Assembly (NCBI GenBank): GCA_900321005.1
Contig: ONUF01000001.1
Span: forward strand, 1-64,000
Direction of reading: 5' to 3'
Length of the DNA: 64,000 nucleotides
Source of the DNA: an uncultured Bacteroidales bacterium
Lineage (GTDB): Bacteria > Bacteroidota > Bacteroidia > Bacteroidales > Paludibacteraceae
In this document: one piece after another, positions 8,004 through 17,324 of the stretch
How positions within the stretch are numbered: position 1 is the first letter of the stretch
How the letters are laid out: each line of letters starts with the position of its first letter
Position numbers and translations under genes: made by a program
Notes under the pieces: model-generated
The model's database searches: none
Told to the model about the DNA's origin: nothing
The model's input: only the letters and a program-made list of their open reading frames with translations

Positions 8004-9467
8004 TTATCGCAATTGCTCCATACGCGCTGCATCCAACCTTAGAAGGATAAACAGCAGCAAGGTGAATCCCCATAATGAACTACCGCCGTAACTGAAGAAC
8101 GGTAGTGGAATACCGATAACCGGCAACAATCCCAATACCATACCCACATTAATCATGAGATGGAAGAGGAAGATACTGGCTACCGCGTATGCGTATATCT
8201 GTGTGAACAGGCTGCGTTGCCGTTCAGCGATCTCTATCAGGCGTAGGATGAACCATAAATAGACCAATAAAACCCCGATGGAACCGACAAAACCCCACTC
8301 TTCACCGACCGTACAGAAGATGAAATCCGTGTCCTGCTCCGGCACAAACTGTAACTTCGTTTGGGTACCTTTCAGATAGCCTTTCCCGAAGAACCGTCCG
8401 GAACCAATCGCAATACGGGCTTGGTTGACATTATACCCCGCTCCCGCCGGGTCTTCCTTCATACCCAACAGCACTTCGATACGGATGCGCTGGTGGGGTT
8501 GCAGCACTTTCTGGAAGACGAAGTCGCAGGCCTGTGTATAACCAATGCAGAACAGACTGAAGGCCGCCACTAAGAGTAACATGTACTTGCGCCAATAGAG
8601 ACTGACGAAGACGGTGTATAGCATGAGTGCTACCACGACGCCTATCGAAACCCAGTTAAACGGAACGGTTATCCAGATGTTGATTAGCAGACAGATACCA
8701 TAGATGACGATAACGCTTCCTACGAGAATAAGCGCTTGCCATCGCATCTGATGTTCCTTACAGATAAAGAAGATCTCTACTACCGTCAGCAATAGCATAC
8801 AAGTGAGCATGCCGACGCTACCACTGCCTAAAGGCAGTGCAGCTTCACCCCAACGGATACTGATGATGAAAAGTGCTACCGCTGCTACACCGGTCCATAA
8901 CACATAACCGCTCATGCCCTGGCGATAGAAAACCAACAGGAAAGCGGCAAAGACGAGTGCTGAACCCGTCTCTTTTTGTAATACCATGATGATCAGCGCC
9001 GGAACACCGATGAGCGCAAAAGGTACGATCAAATCGCGCCAAGTACGCAGTTTGTATTCATACCGTCCCATATATTTGGCTACGGCGAGCGCTACTATAC
9101 ACTTGGCAAATTCCGCGGGTTGCAGACTCACCGGACCCAAGGATATCCAGCTCATAGAACCCTTGATGTCGTGCGCTAAGAAAGGTGTCGCCAACAGCAG
9201 TAAAAGCATCGCCCCGTACGCGATATATGCCAACACATCATAGGTCTTATAGTCGATAAGTAATAGGACAATGCCCATCACGAGCGATCCCATGATCCAA
9301 GCAAACTGCTTGCCGGCGCGGTTGGAGAAATCGAAGATACTGGTTTGGTCAAAGGTATAGCTGGCTCCATAGATATTCAGCCAGCCGAAAAAGACCAGAA
9401 GCAAGAAAAGACCGATGGTGGTCCAATCCACATGCTGCCATATGTTACCACTTCTTGACGCTCTCAT
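8004..9467 (-). CDS. rodA: Rod shape-determining peptidoglycan polymerase RodA
   Basis: SEDS-family glycosyltransferase that polymerises lipid II during elongation together with PBP2. The 487-residue protein has at least ten membrane segments. Characteristic blocks are SWISLGPVSLQPAEFAK, AAFLLVFYRQGMSGYVL, AGYNVNQARIAIGSGRFFGKGY, LQFVPEQDTDFIFCTVGEEWGF and the C-terminal IGIPLPFFSYGGSS. It is longer than enterobacterial RodA because of extra membrane helices in the middle (about residues 210-290), which I believe is common in Bacteroidota. It overlaps the end of the PBP2 gene by 23 bp, in the conserved mre-mrdA-rodA order. Confidence 0.95.
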   Translation of the reverse strand: MRASRSGNIWQHVDWTTIGLFLLLVFFGWLNIYGASYTFDQTSIFDFSNRAGKQFAWIMGSLVMGIVLLLIDYKTYDVLAYIAYGAMLLLLLATPFLAHDIKGSMSWISLGPVSLQPAEFAKCIVALAVAKYMGRYEYKLRTWRDLIVPFALIGVPALIIMVLQKETGSALVFAAFLLVFYRQGMSGYVLWTGVAAVALFIISIRWGEAALPLGSGSVGMLTCMLLLTVVEIFFICKEHQMRWQALILVGSVIVIYGICLLINIWITVPFNWVSIGVVVALMLYTVFVSLYWRKYMLLLVAAFSLFCIGYTQACDFVFQKVLQPHQRIRIEVLLGMKEDPAGAGYNVNQARIAIGSGRFFGKGYLKGTQTKLQFVPEQDTDFIFCTVGEEWGFVGSIGVLLVYLWFILRLIEIAERQRSLFTQIYAYAVASIFLFHLMINVGMVLGLLPVIGIPLPFFSYGGSSLWGFTLLLFILLRLDAARMEQLR

Positions 9468-11283
9468 TGAGTACTGCTTCTCCTATGCGTTTGCGTAAAT
9501 CTTTGCGTTTCACTTCTCCGGTGAGATACTGCTCAATCATCATCGTCGCTACCGGGCATGCCCATGTAGCACCGAAGCCGGCGTTTTCTACCACTACCGC
9601 TACCGCTATCTGCGGATCCTCCACCGGCGCAAAACCGATGAAGATGGCGTGGTCGCGTCCATGTGGGTTTTGTACCGTTCCGGTCTTACCGGCCATATGC
9701 AGGCTATCGATTGCATAATGGCGTCCTGTACCGTATATCATCACGCGATGCATGCCTTCTTTGACCACCTCGAAATGTTTCTTTTTTATGGATAAGTCAT
9801 GGCGGTGTGTGAGCATGGAGTCGTTCTTATTGAGGTGCGGAGAGATATAATAGCCTTCGTTGGCTATCGTAGCTGCTTGGTTGGCCAACTGCAAAGGCGT
9901 GACCAGAATCTCTCCCTGACCGATACTGAGCGAACGAATCGTGATGGCTTTCCATCCGGTTTTACCGTAGAATTTATCGAAGAGACGCGTGCTGGGGATA
10001 CTACCCGCCGCTTGTTCGTTCAAGTCGGAATCCGTGAAGCGCTGACCCAATCCGAAGGACATCACCGCCTCGCGCCATAACTCATAGCGATGACGGAAAT
10101 CCTCATTGTCTTTGCCGTATCCGTCCATCTGCAGCAGGTCGCGGAAGGCACACCAGAAATAGGGGTTGCAACTCTGCTCAATCGCCCGATCCAGCGCTAC
10201 GGGTGAACCGTGATGGTGGGTACATTTGATAGGCGTACTACCCGGACCCGAACAAGGATAAAGCGTGTTCGGCGTGATAGCTCCTTGCTCCAGACATACC
10301 AGCGATTGAACGGTCTTGAAGGTCGATCCCGGCGGATACATCGCCTGCGTAGCGCGGTTCATGAGCGGTTTGGTCTTGTCATGCAGCAGCGTGTTGTAGT
10401 TCTTGCTACGCTCTTTACCCACTAAAACCTTGGGATTCCAACTGGGGTTGGATACCAATGCCAATATCTCGCCGGTCATGGGTTCGATTGCTACTGCACT
10501 GCCGATTTTACCGGCCAATAATTCTTCTGCGAGCAGTTGCAACCGGATATCCAACGTGGTATACAGATCCGTTCCGGCTTTTGCGGTTTTGTCTAAGGCC
10601 CCGTTCTGATAGCTGCCTTGCATTCGTCCGCGCGAGTCGCGCATCAGCACTTCGACTCCTTTCTCTCCGCGTAACTCTTTCTCGTAGGTGCGCTCCAAGC
10701 CGTCACGGCCGGAGTAGTCACCGCGGGCATAGTACGCATCATGGTCGATATCATTTTGGTTAACTTCACCTACCGAACCCAACACATGCGCTGCGGCTTT
10801 ATAAGTGTAGTCGCGTAAGGTACGTTTTTGGATATGAATGCCGGGGAACAGGAACAGTTCTTCCTGCAGCGTAGCGATATCCTCTTTCTTGAGCTGACTC
10901 ATGAAAACCTGCGGTGTCCATCGGGAATATCCGCGATTCTTACGCCGGTCTTTGATTTCCGCGATGCGCTCGTCAAACTCCGCCCGGCTGATTTTCAGAC
11001 ATCGGCAGAAAGCGACCGTATCCCAATCGGCTTTCATGTCGCGCATCACCATCGTCACTTCATAGATCGGTTGGTTAAAGACGAGTAACTCGCCGTTACG
11101 ATCGTATATCAAGCCGCGGGAAGGATAGATGGTCTGTTTGACCAAGGCATTGTTATCCGCCTGATCTTTGGTCGATTGATCGATGATCTGCAGATAAAAT
11201 AACCGGATGATATACACCAATACAACCACAACGGCAATGCCGCTGATGACGTACCGGCGTTTATAGTACAGGTCGTTAATCAT
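9445..11283 (-). CDS. mrdA: Penicillin-binding protein 2 (peptidoglycan transpeptidase)
   Basis: Class B PBP that crosslinks peptidoglycan in the elongasome with RodA. The 612-residue protein has an N-terminal membrane anchor (about residues 11-30), the dimerisation domain starting at PSRGLIYDRNGELL, and the transpeptidase domain. Catalytic motifs are STFK (about 317-320), SCN in EQSCNPYFW, and KTG in AGKTGTVQNP (about 531). It overlaps mreD by 4 bp and rodA by 23 bp. Confidence 0.96.
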   Translation of the reverse strand: MINDLYYKRRYVISGIAVVVVLVYIIRLFYLQIIDQSTKDQADNNALVKQTIYPSRGLIYDRNGELLVFNQPIYEVTMVMRDMKADWDTVAFCRCLKISRAEFDERIAEIKDRRKNRGYSRWTPQVFMSQLKKEDIATLQEELFLFPGIHIQKRTLRDYTYKAAAHVLGSVGEVNQNDIDHDAYYARGDYSGRDGLERTYEKELRGEKGVEVLMRDSRGRMQGSYQNGALDKTAKAGTDLYTTLDIRLQLLAEELLAGKIGSAVAIEPMTGEILALVSNPSWNPKVLVGKERSKNYNTLLHDKTKPLMNRATQAMYPPGSTFKTVQSLVCLEQGAITPNTLYPCSGPGSTPIKCTHHHGSPVALDRAIEQSCNPYFWCAFRDLLQMDGYGKDNEDFRHRYELWREAVMSFGLGQRFTDSDLNEQAAGSIPSTRLFDKFYGKTGWKAITIRSLSIGQGEILVTPLQLANQAATIANEGYYISPHLNKNDSMLTHRHDLSIKKKHFEVVKEGMHRVMIYGTGRHYAIDSLHMAGKTGTVQNPHGRDHAIFIGFAPVEDPQIAVAVVVENAGFGATWACPVATMMIEQYLTGEVKRKDLRKRIGEAVLNESVKKW

Positions 11284-11774
11284 CTGTATCTCAGAGCGTT
11301 ATACCCTATTATGACGGAAATGGTAACTAAGCTGCTCACGATGGTCTCTGCCAACACAAAACCTATATGCGCCCAATTCCACGCGGCCAACAGGAAGACT
11401 ATCAGATGGTGAACAACCACCAGAATGACTACATATCGTAACAGCGCCTCCATGCCCAAGGCACGCAGACTGATTTGCTCATTCAATCGGTCTTTGTCAT
11501 TCACGATAGCGCCTATCAGATATGGACGGATGAACATGATGAAGATACAAGCGGCGGTGTGGACCCCTAAGGAGTTGCAGAACACATCCATGATCAATCC
11601 CACGACCGCCCCAATAATCATATCGGCGCTGTGCGACAAGGTGATAGGCATCATCAGCAGGCAAAGGATATAGATATACGGATGGCATACCCCAAGTAGC
11701 TGCAGCTGGTCAAAAAGCAACACCTGCAGGATCATCACAATGATATACCTTCCTATTTGTTTAGTCCAATCCAT
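11280..11774 (-). CDS. mreD: Rod shape-determining protein MreD
   Basis: Hydrophobic protein of 164 residues with about five membrane segments. It sits between mreC and mrdA, where MreD is expected. MreD is an inner-membrane partner of MreC and PBP2. The sequence itself is weakly conserved, so position carries much of the evidence. Its start overlaps mreC by 14 bp. Confidence 0.88.
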   Translation of the reverse strand: MDWTKQIGRYIIVMILQVLLFDQLQLLGVCHPYIYILCLLMMPITLSHSADMIIGAVVGLIMDVFCNSLGVHTAACIFIMFIRPYLIGAIVNDKDRLNEQISLRALGMEALLRYVVILVVVHHLIVFLLAAWNWAHIGFVLAETIVSSLVTISVIIGYNALRYR

Positions 11775-12552
11775 TCTCTAACTGTTCTAATTCTACCTGA
11801 TCGGCATTTTGTACCACCTCTACATATTTCAACCGCTTGAAATTGGTATGTAAGCGCACGCGGATGCGATAATACGACTCGCCATCCTTTAATACGCTAC
11901 TTTCTACGATTCCAACGGGAATTCCTTCGGGGAATACGGGACTCAAACCACTGGTCACAATCGTATCGCCCGGGTTCACGACCATGTGTGCCGCTACATC
12001 GGCCAACTGCGCAAAACGACAGTCTTTTCCGTTCCATTGGAGCGTACCGATATAGTCGTTTTTCGTAAATCGGCAACTGAGGTTGGTATGCGTATTGATA
12101 ATCGGCAAAACAACACTATAGTTCATGCCTACTGTGCGTACGATGCCCACTACACCATCCGCGTTACGAATTCCTTGGCCGCGTTGGATACCGTCCACGC
12201 TACCCCGATTGATCGTCAGGTAGTTATGCAATTGGTCGGTCGTCATGTGTACCACTTTCGCCGACTCATAATGGATGACATCTCTGTTTTTGGCCGAATC
12301 CATCGAGCAAATCTGATTGCGTAGCGCCGCATTCTCTGCCGCTAATTCTTCGTTCACACTACGCAAACGGAAATAGTTTGTTATCTCCGCCATCTGCTCG
12401 TGTTGCCATGCTACGAAATCATTGGACGTACTCAGGATACTGCTTCTCGGATACGCATTGTTGTATGAGAATAGCATAAATGCAGCAACTTCCAGGATGA
12501 TAAATACCAGGAAGTTGCTATACCGCAGCAGTATCTTGAGCAAATTCTGCAT
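11761..12552 (-). CDS. mreC: Rod shape-determining protein MreC
   Basis: Bitopic inner-membrane protein of 263 residues. One membrane segment is near the N-terminus (about 12-30), followed by a coiled-coil stretch (about 55-85) and the beta-rich periplasmic core with INRGSVDGIQRGQGIRN, GVVGIV and VVNPGDTIVTSGLSPVFPEGIPVGIV. The last two are hallmark MreC motifs. MreC links MreB filaments to PBP2. It begins 14 bp after mreB. Confidence 0.95.
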   Translation of the reverse strand: MQNLLKILLRYSNFLVFIILEVAAFMLFSYNNAYPRSSILSTSNDFVAWQHEQMAEITNYFRLRSVNEELAAENAALRNQICSMDSAKNRDVIHYESAKVVHMTTDQLHNYLTINRGSVDGIQRGQGIRNADGVVGIVRTVGMNYSVVLPIINTHTNLSCRFTKNDYIGTLQWNGKDCRFAQLADVAAHMVVNPGDTIVTSGLSPVFPEGIPVGIVESSVLKDGESYYRIRVRLHTNFKRLKYVEVVQNADQVELEQLENGLD

Positions 12553-12566
12553 GCCGTTTCAGGGAA

Positions 12567-13586
12567 TTAACGGAGCAGGAATCCGAAGTTATTCACATTC
12601 TTCAGCGCTACGCCTGTACCGCGAGCAACCGAGTGCAACGGATCGTCGGCTACGTGGAACGGAATAGTGATCTTATCCGTCAAACGGCGTGCCAAACCAT
12701 GCAGTAACGCACCACCGCCGGTCAGGTAGATACCGCGTTTTACGATATCGGAGTACAACTCCGGGGGAGTGGTCTCCAGCGCCTGAAGAATAGCGCTCTC
12801 GATCTTCGATACACTCTTTTCCAAGCAGTGCGCGATCTCTTGATAGCTTACCGGAACGGACATCGGCAGTGCCGTCACTTTATTCGGGCCGACTACCACG
12901 AAATCTTCCGGCGCATCCTCCAATTCCGGCAGGGCGGAACCTACCTGAATTTTAATACGCTCTGCCGTCGGTTCATCGATGCGCAAGTTGTGCATACGCC
13001 CCATGTACTCGATGATATCCTGGTTGAAATCGTCACCGGCGATCTTGATGGACTTGTTGCTGACGATACCGCCGAGCGAGATCACGGCAATCTCCGTCGT
13101 ACCACCACCGATATCAACAATCATACAACCCTCCGGACTCTCTACATCCAATCCGATACCGATAGCCGCAGCCATTGGCTCGTAGATCATGTAGATGTCG
13201 CGTCCTCCTGCGTGCTCCGACGAGTCACGCACGGCGCGGATCTCCACCTCGGTCGAACCAGAAGGAATACAAACCACCATGCGGATGGAGGGGGTGAATA
13301 GACGCGCTTGCTTCGGAATCATCTTGATCATACCGCGAATCATCATCTCGCAAGCATAGAAATCCGCAATCACACCGTCACGTAAGGGGCGTACTGTACG
13401 AATCATCGAACCACCCTTACCAATCATCTGTTGGGCCTTGCGGCCGACGGCAACCATCTTGTTGTCCGCCATAGAGATAGCGACTACAGAAGGCTCATCC
13501 ACTACAATCTTATCATCACACATGATGATGGTGTTCGCCGTTCCTAAGTCGATCGCAATCTCTTGAGTAAAAGAAAAAAGTCCCAT
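12567..13586 (-). CDS. mreB: Rod shape-determining actin homologue MreB
   Basis: Bacterial actin that polymerises on the inner membrane and directs the elongation machinery. The 339-residue length is typical. Actin-fold motifs are visible: IDLGTANTIIM (phosphate 1), VDIGGGTTEIAVISLGG (phosphate 2) and YLTGGGALLHGLA (adenosine region). It is first in the long minus-strand run and has its own promoter at 13627-13657. Confidence 0.98.
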   Translation of the reverse strand: MGLFSFTQEIAIDLGTANTIIMCDDKIVVDEPSVVAISMADNKMVAVGRKAQQMIGKGGSMIRTVRPLRDGVIADFYACEMMIRGMIKMIPKQARLFTPSIRMVVCIPSGSTEVEIRAVRDSSEHAGGRDIYMIYEPMAAAIGIGLDVESPEGCMIVDIGGGTTEIAVISLGGIVSNKSIKIAGDDFNQDIIEYMGRMHNLRIDEPTAERIKIQVGSALPELEDAPEDFVVVGPNKVTALPMSVPVSYQEIAHCLEKSVSKIESAILQALETTPPELYSDIVKRGIYLTGGGALLHGLARRLTDKITIPFHVADDPLHSVARGTGVALKNVNNFGFLLR

Positions 13587-13626
13587 ATATTAGTGTTGTT
13601 TTAAGTGCGTATTTCGGAAAATTGTG

Positions 13627-13657
13627 CAAAATTACAACTTTTTTTTCATATATGCAA
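13627..13657 (-). promoter_or_regulatory. Bacteroidota-type promoter of mreB
   Basis: On the minus strand a -33 TTG (13657-13655) is followed after exactly 20 bases by a -7 element TAATTTTG (13634-13627), matching the Bacteroidota consensus TAnnTTTG. The start codon is about 40 bases downstream. An alternating CG run lies just upstream of the -33 element. Confidence 0.75.
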
Positions 13658-13712
13658 GCGCGCGCGAATTTTTTTATTTTTTTATAAAAAAGTGTAGGGT
13701 GTAAAAACAGGC

Positions 13713-13746
13713 AAAAAAAAGGTGATAACTTTTGATCGTTATCACC
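13713..13746 (-). terminator. Intrinsic terminator of tRNA-Asn
   Basis: A 9-bp perfect stem (GGTGATAAC at 13721-13729 with GTTATCACC at 13738-13746) is followed on the minus strand by a run of eight T (13720-13713). It lies directly behind the tRNA-Asn 3' end and ends that transcript before the mreB promoter. Confidence 0.85.
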
Positions 13747-13751
13747 CCTTG

Positions 13752-13825
13752 CGCTCCCTCTAGGACTTGAACCTAGGACCCCCTGATTAACAGTCAGATG
13801 CTCTAACCGACTGAGCTAAGGAAGC
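13752..13825 (-). tRNA. tRNA-Asn (anticodon GTT)
   Basis: The minus strand folds into a full cloverleaf of 74 nt. The acceptor GCTTCCT pairs with AGGGAGC with one G-T pair. The D arm is GCTC/GAGC. The anticodon stem TCTGA/TCAGG encloses loop CTGTTAA with anticodon GTT. The T arm is CTAGG-TTCAAGT-CCTAG and the discriminator is G. CCA is not encoded. Confidence 0.95.
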
Positions 13826-13836
13826 GAAATCGGCCG

Positions 13837-13867
13837 CAAAAGTACTGCTTTTTTTTTATATACGCAA
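13837..13867 (-). promoter_or_regulatory. Promoter of tRNA-Asn
   Basis: Minus strand: -33 TTG (13867-13865), 20-base spacer containing GTATAT and an A-run, then -7 TACTTTTG (13844-13837) preceded by GCAG. The tRNA begins 12 bases downstream of the -7 element. Confidence 0.8.
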
Positions 13868-13888
13868 GTTTTTTTCAAAAAAAATTTG

Positions 13889-13896
13889 TATCTTTG
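13889..13896 (+). promoter_or_regulatory. Probable -7 element for the kinase operon
   Basis: TATCTTTG matches TAnnTTTG exactly. The -33 region is only a T-rich stretch without TTG at the usual distance. Transcription from here would start near 13903. That excludes an upstream in-frame ATG at 13894 as the start of the kinase and supports ATG 13945. It is divergent from the tRNA-Asn promoter. Confidence 0.6.
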
Positions 13897-13944
13897 CAAA
13901 GTTTTTTGATAATTAACCCGATTTTTGGTAAAAAATACGACAAA

Positions 13945-14949
13945 ATGAAGAAAATTCTCGGATTAGGTAATGCGCTGACGGACATCCTCTTGCAGGTAAG
14001 TGAGGACGATCTGCGTGAACTGGGTTTTCCGAAAGGGAGTATGAATCTTATCTCGATGAAACAGGCGGAGGAGATTCAATTTCGTTTTGCATCTGTGCGT
14101 AAGCGCATGGTAGCCGGAGGATCGGCCAGCAATGCGGTGAACTGTATCGCGGCCTTAGGTGGTAAAGCGGCTTTCATCGGTAAAATCGGCAATGATGAGG
14201 TGGGCGATTTCTACCGCGAAGACATGATCAAGAACGGAGTCAAGCCCATCCTGTTGCTGTCGCAGCAAGCGATGTCCGGTTGTTCCATCGTGCTGATCAC
14301 GCCGGATGGCGAGCGCACCTTTGCTACGTACTTGGGAGCTGCGGCTGAGTTGTGCGCCGATGACATCCAGAAGGATGCCTTCAACGGATATGATATCTTC
14401 CATATTGAGGGATACCTGGTGCAGAACCACGACCTGATTGAGAAGGCCATCCGATTGGCGAAAGAGTCCGGATGTATGGTATCTCTGGATCTGGCTTCCT
14501 ATAATGTGGTCAATGAGAACCATGCTTTCCTCAAAGACCTGATCAAGCAATATGTGGATATCGTTTTTGCCAACGAAGACGAGTCTTTCGCCTATACTCA
14601 TCTCAATCCGGAGGAGTCTGTGCAGGTAATTGCCGAGCAATGCGATATCGCTGTGGTGAAGGTTGGTAAGAACGGATCGTACGTACAACAGGGTAGCAAG
14701 CGCCATCATATAGGAGCTATTACGACCAGTTGTACCGATTCCACCGGTGCCGGAGACCTTTTTGCGGGAGGATTCCTTCATGCGCTGAGTGACGGATTTG
14801 ACATCCGCCGGTGTGCCGAGATCGGAACCATCGCTGCCGGCCGCGTAGTGGAGATTGTGGGTACCAAACTGAGTGATGAGACTTGGGACGAGATTCGCAG
14901 GATATGCGCTCTCTACCGCGGATTTATGCAGAAATACGATAAAGAATAA
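13945..14949 (+). CDS. PfkB-family carbohydrate/nucleoside kinase
   Basis: Ribokinase-fold kinase of 334 residues, probably a sugar or adenosine kinase. The N-terminal signature KILGLGNALTDILLQV and the glycine motif MVAGGSASNAVNCIAALGGKAAFIGKIGNDEVG are clear. The C-terminal DSTGAGDLFAGGFLHAL contains the catalytic Asp of GAGD. Substrate cannot be assigned from sequence; Bacteroidales relatives are often labelled adenosine kinase. ATG 13945 is chosen because the family begins there and the promoter overlaps the upstream ATG. It heads a plus-strand run that ends at the CPBP protease. Confidence 0.88.
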   Translation: MKKILGLGNALTDILLQVSEDDLRELGFPKGSMNLISMKQAEEIQFRFASVRKRMVAGGSASNAVNCIAALGGKAAFIGKIGNDEVGDFYREDMIKNGVKPILLLSQQAMSGCSIVLITPDGERTFATYLGAAAELCADDIQKDAFNGYDIFHIEGYLVQNHDLIEKAIRLAKESGCMVSLDLASYNVVNENHAFLKDLIKQYVDIVFANEDESFAYTHLNPEESVQVIAEQCDIAVVKVGKNGSYVQQGSKRHHIGAITTSCTDSTGAGDLFAGGFLHALSDGFDIRRCAEIGTIAAGRVVEIVGTKLSDETWDEIRRICALYRGFMQKYDKE

Positions 14950-14959
14950 AATCACTGAT

Positions 14960-15700
14960 ATGAAATACATACTCTATCCTTTTTACGTACTCTATCAATA
15001 TTTGATAGCCTGGCCGCTGTTGGCTGTACTGACGATGTTCACGGCGATTTTCACCGTTTGCACCGTCCATTGGCGTAACGCGGAGTTTGTGCATAAGGTG
15101 CAACAGTTCTGGTCGCGCTCGTTTTTCTGGTTGATGTTTTTGCCCGTTTCTATCGATGGAATCGAGCATATTGAGCCGAAACAGAGTTATGTTTTTGTGG
15201 CGAATCATCAGTCGATGTTCGATGTATGGCTAGTGTACGGTTGGTTACCGGTGATCTTCAAGTGGTTGATGAAAGCGGAGTTGCGTAAAGTGCCGTTTGT
15301 AGGCACGGGGTGCAAGGCGGCAGGACATATCTTCGTGGATCGCCGCAATGCGAAAGCCGCGATGGAGAGTCTCAAGGAAGTAGAGAAACAACTGGTGAAC
15401 GGCGTCTGCACGGTGATCTTCCCGGAAGGAACGAGGTCGCTTAACGGCGAGGTGGGACGATTTAAGCGCGGAGCATTCCAGATTGCGGTGGAGTTAGGTC
15501 TGCCCGTAATCCCATTGTCGCTCACTGGTTGTTTCGAAGTGTTACCCAAAGGTAAAGCGTATGTGACGAGACATCCCGTACATATGCATATCGGTGAGCC
15601 GATTGACCTGAAGCAATTCAAGAATGCAGAAGGAAATATCGATGCCAACGCGGCGATAGAGGCCGTGCGCAATGCAGTTATTGAAGGAATAAACAAATAA
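14960..15700 (+). CDS. plsC: 1-acyl-sn-glycerol-3-phosphate acyltransferase
   Basis: Inner-membrane acyltransferase that converts lysophosphatidate to phosphatidate in phospholipid synthesis. About 246 residues. Two hydrophobic segments lie in the first 60 residues. The catalytic H-x4-D motif is NHQSMFD (about 82-88), and the substrate motif FPEGTRS is near residue 153. Start ATG 14960 lies 10 bp behind the kinase stop. A longer frame opens inside the kinase gene and is not supported. Confidence 0.92.
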   Translation: MKYILYPFYVLYQYLIAWPLLAVLTMFTAIFTVCTVHWRNAEFVHKVQQFWSRSFFWLMFLPVSIDGIEHIEPKQSYVFVANHQSMFDVWLVYGWLPVIFKWLMKAELRKVPFVGTGCKAAGHIFVDRRNAKAAMESLKEVEKQLVNGVCTVIFPEGTRSLNGEVGRFKRGAFQIAVELGLPVIPLSLTGCFEVLPKGKAYVTRHPVHMHIGEPIDLKQFKNAEGNIDANAAIEAVRNAVIEGINK

Positions 15701-15708
15701 ACAACAAT

Positions 15709-16146
15709 ATGTATTCTGATCCCCAATCGTGTCTCTATTGTCAGAACAATGAGACACTACATAACCTGATGATCGAGATTGCGCATCTGCGTGTCTCGCG
15801 TGCGTTTTTATTTAAGGAGCAGACCTATCACGGTCGTTGCCTGGTAGCGTATGACAAACATGTGAATGACCTGAATGAGTTGAGCGATGAGCAACGCAAT
15901 CTCTTTATGGCCGATGTGGCGCAAGTGACGCGCGCCATGCAGAAACTCTTCAAGCCGGAGAAGATTAACTACGGCGCCTATTCCGATAAGTTGAGTCACT
16001 TGCATTTCCATTTGGCTCCCAAGTATGTAGACGGGCCCGATTACGGCGGAACATTCCAGATGAATCCGGGAAAAGTCTATCTCTCTGAGGCAGAATATGC
16101 TCAAATGGTTGAGGCGCTGCGCAAAGAACTGAAGGCTGAAAACTGA
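15709..16146 (+). CDS. HIT family nucleotide hydrolase/transferase
   Basis: Histidine-triad protein of 145 residues. The triad HLHFHLAPK (about 97-105) carries the nucleophilic His. An N-terminal CLYCQNNE pair of Cys resembles the zinc site of some HIT proteins. Members hydrolyse nucleoside phosphoramidates or dinucleoside polyphosphates; the precise substrate is unknown. The last codons and the junction to holB lie in a CTGAnnA heptamer repeat (16129-16163). Confidence 0.9.
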   Translation: MYSDPQSCLYCQNNETLHNLMIEIAHLRVSRAFLFKEQTYHGRCLVAYDKHVNDLNELSDEQRNLFMADVAQVTRAMQKLFKPEKINYGAYSDKLSHLHFHLAPKYVDGPDYGGTFQMNPGKVYLSEAEYAQMVEALRKELKAEN

Positions 16147-16163
16147 TTACTGAAAGCTGGATG
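16129..16163. repeat. CTGAnnA heptamer array at the HIT/holB junction
   Basis: Five 7-nt units in register: CTGAAGG, CTGAAAA, CTGATTA, CTGAAAG, CTGGATG. The array supplies the last codons and stop of the HIT gene and runs into the holB start codon. The same unit recurs at 29851 and, inverted, at 44453 and 47285. Confidence 0.75.
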
Positions 16164-17324
16164 CTTTTTAAGGACATTATAGGACAAGAAGCGACGAAAC
16201 AGCAGTTGCGTCAAGCGGTGCGTGAGGGACGAATCCCCCACGCCCAACTCTTCACAGGTATAGCCGGCATAGGTAAGTTGCAGTTAGCCTTGGCCTATGC
16301 CCAGTACCTGAATTGTCCGAATAGAACGGAAGAAGACAGTTGCGGCACATGCCCCACTTGTCTGCAATTCCAACATCTGCAGCATCCGGATCTGCATTTT
16401 GCGTTCCCGATAGTAAAAACCGATGATTATAATCGGTGCGATGACTATGTGGACAGTTGGCGGGAAATCATCCTAAAGAAACATTATTTTGATTTGGATG
16501 ATTGGCACAAAGCCTTGGGCGTGGAGACAAAACAGAGCATGATCTATGAGAAAGAGAGTCAGGAGATCATCCACAAACTGAGCCTCAAACCCTACGGGAA
16601 CGGCTATAAAGTGATGATCATCTGGCAACCGGAGAAAATGAATGCCGATTGTGCCAATAAACTGCTCAAACTGTTGGAAGAGCCACCCGCACAGACGGTT
16701 TTTCTCTTGGTGAGCGAGCATCCCGAACTGTTGCTGACGACCATCCAATCGCGTGTGCAGACGATTCGTGTACCGCGTTTGCCGGATGAGACGATTGCAG
16801 ACGCGTTGGTACAAAAAGGCATCGCTCCGGATCATGCCGCCGATATAGCCCGTATTGCAAATGGCAGTTATCTGGCGGCACAGAAAAAAGCCGATGAATC
16901 CGAGGAAAATCAAGTAGAACTGAACGATTTCATTGCCCTTTTCCGGAATGCGTTTACCGTGGGTGTGCTTCGGGATCCGCAGAAGAAATACGAATCTCTC
17001 AAGGCTCTCCGCAAATGGAGTCTCGACATGGCAGACAGCAAAGTGGGCCGGGAGAAACAGAAGCATTTTCTGCAATATGCCCAGCAACAGGTGCGAGAGA
17101 ACTATATCCGCAACCTGGCGCAACCGGACTTGAATTACCAGTTGGCGGCGGAGCGGGAGTTCTCTGTGAAGTTCGCGCCGTTTATTCATGACGGAAATGT
17201 AGAAGAGATCATGAACCAACTGGAGTTGGCCGAAAGACAGATAGAGCAAAACGGCAATGCAAAAATTATCTTTTTTGACCTTTGCCTGCAAATGATAGTA
17301 TTGATTAAAAAACCGAAGAAATGA
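16161..17324 (+). CDS. holB: DNA polymerase III delta' subunit
   Basis: Clamp-loader subunit of the replicative polymerase. The 387-residue protein has the AAA+ N-terminus LFKDIIGQEATKQQLRQAV, a P-loop-like GIAGIGKLQLAL, four Cys of the zinc module (CPNRTEEDSCGTCPTC), and the LLKLLEEPPAQTVFLLVSE and SRVQTIRVPRL segments typical of delta'. The P-loop lacks the usual Thr/Ser after Lys, as expected for a delta' subunit that does not hydrolyse ATP. It overlaps ricT by 4 bp. Confidence 0.9.
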   Translation: MLFKDIIGQEATKQQLRQAVREGRIPHAQLFTGIAGIGKLQLALAYAQYLNCPNRTEEDSCGTCPTCLQFQHLQHPDLHFAFPIVKTDDYNRCDDYVDSWREIILKKHYFDLDDWHKALGVETKQSMIYEKESQEIIHKLSLKPYGNGYKVMIIWQPEKMNADCANKLLKLLEEPPAQTVFLLVSEHPELLLTTIQSRVQTIRVPRLPDETIADALVQKGIAPDHAADIARIANGSYLAAQKKADESEENQVELNDFIALFRNAFTVGVLRDPQKKYESLKALRKWSLDMADSKVGREKQKHFLQYAQQQVRENYIRNLAQPDLNYQLAAEREFSVKFAPFIHDGNVEEIMNQLELAERQIEQNGNAKIIFFDLCLQMIVLIKKPKK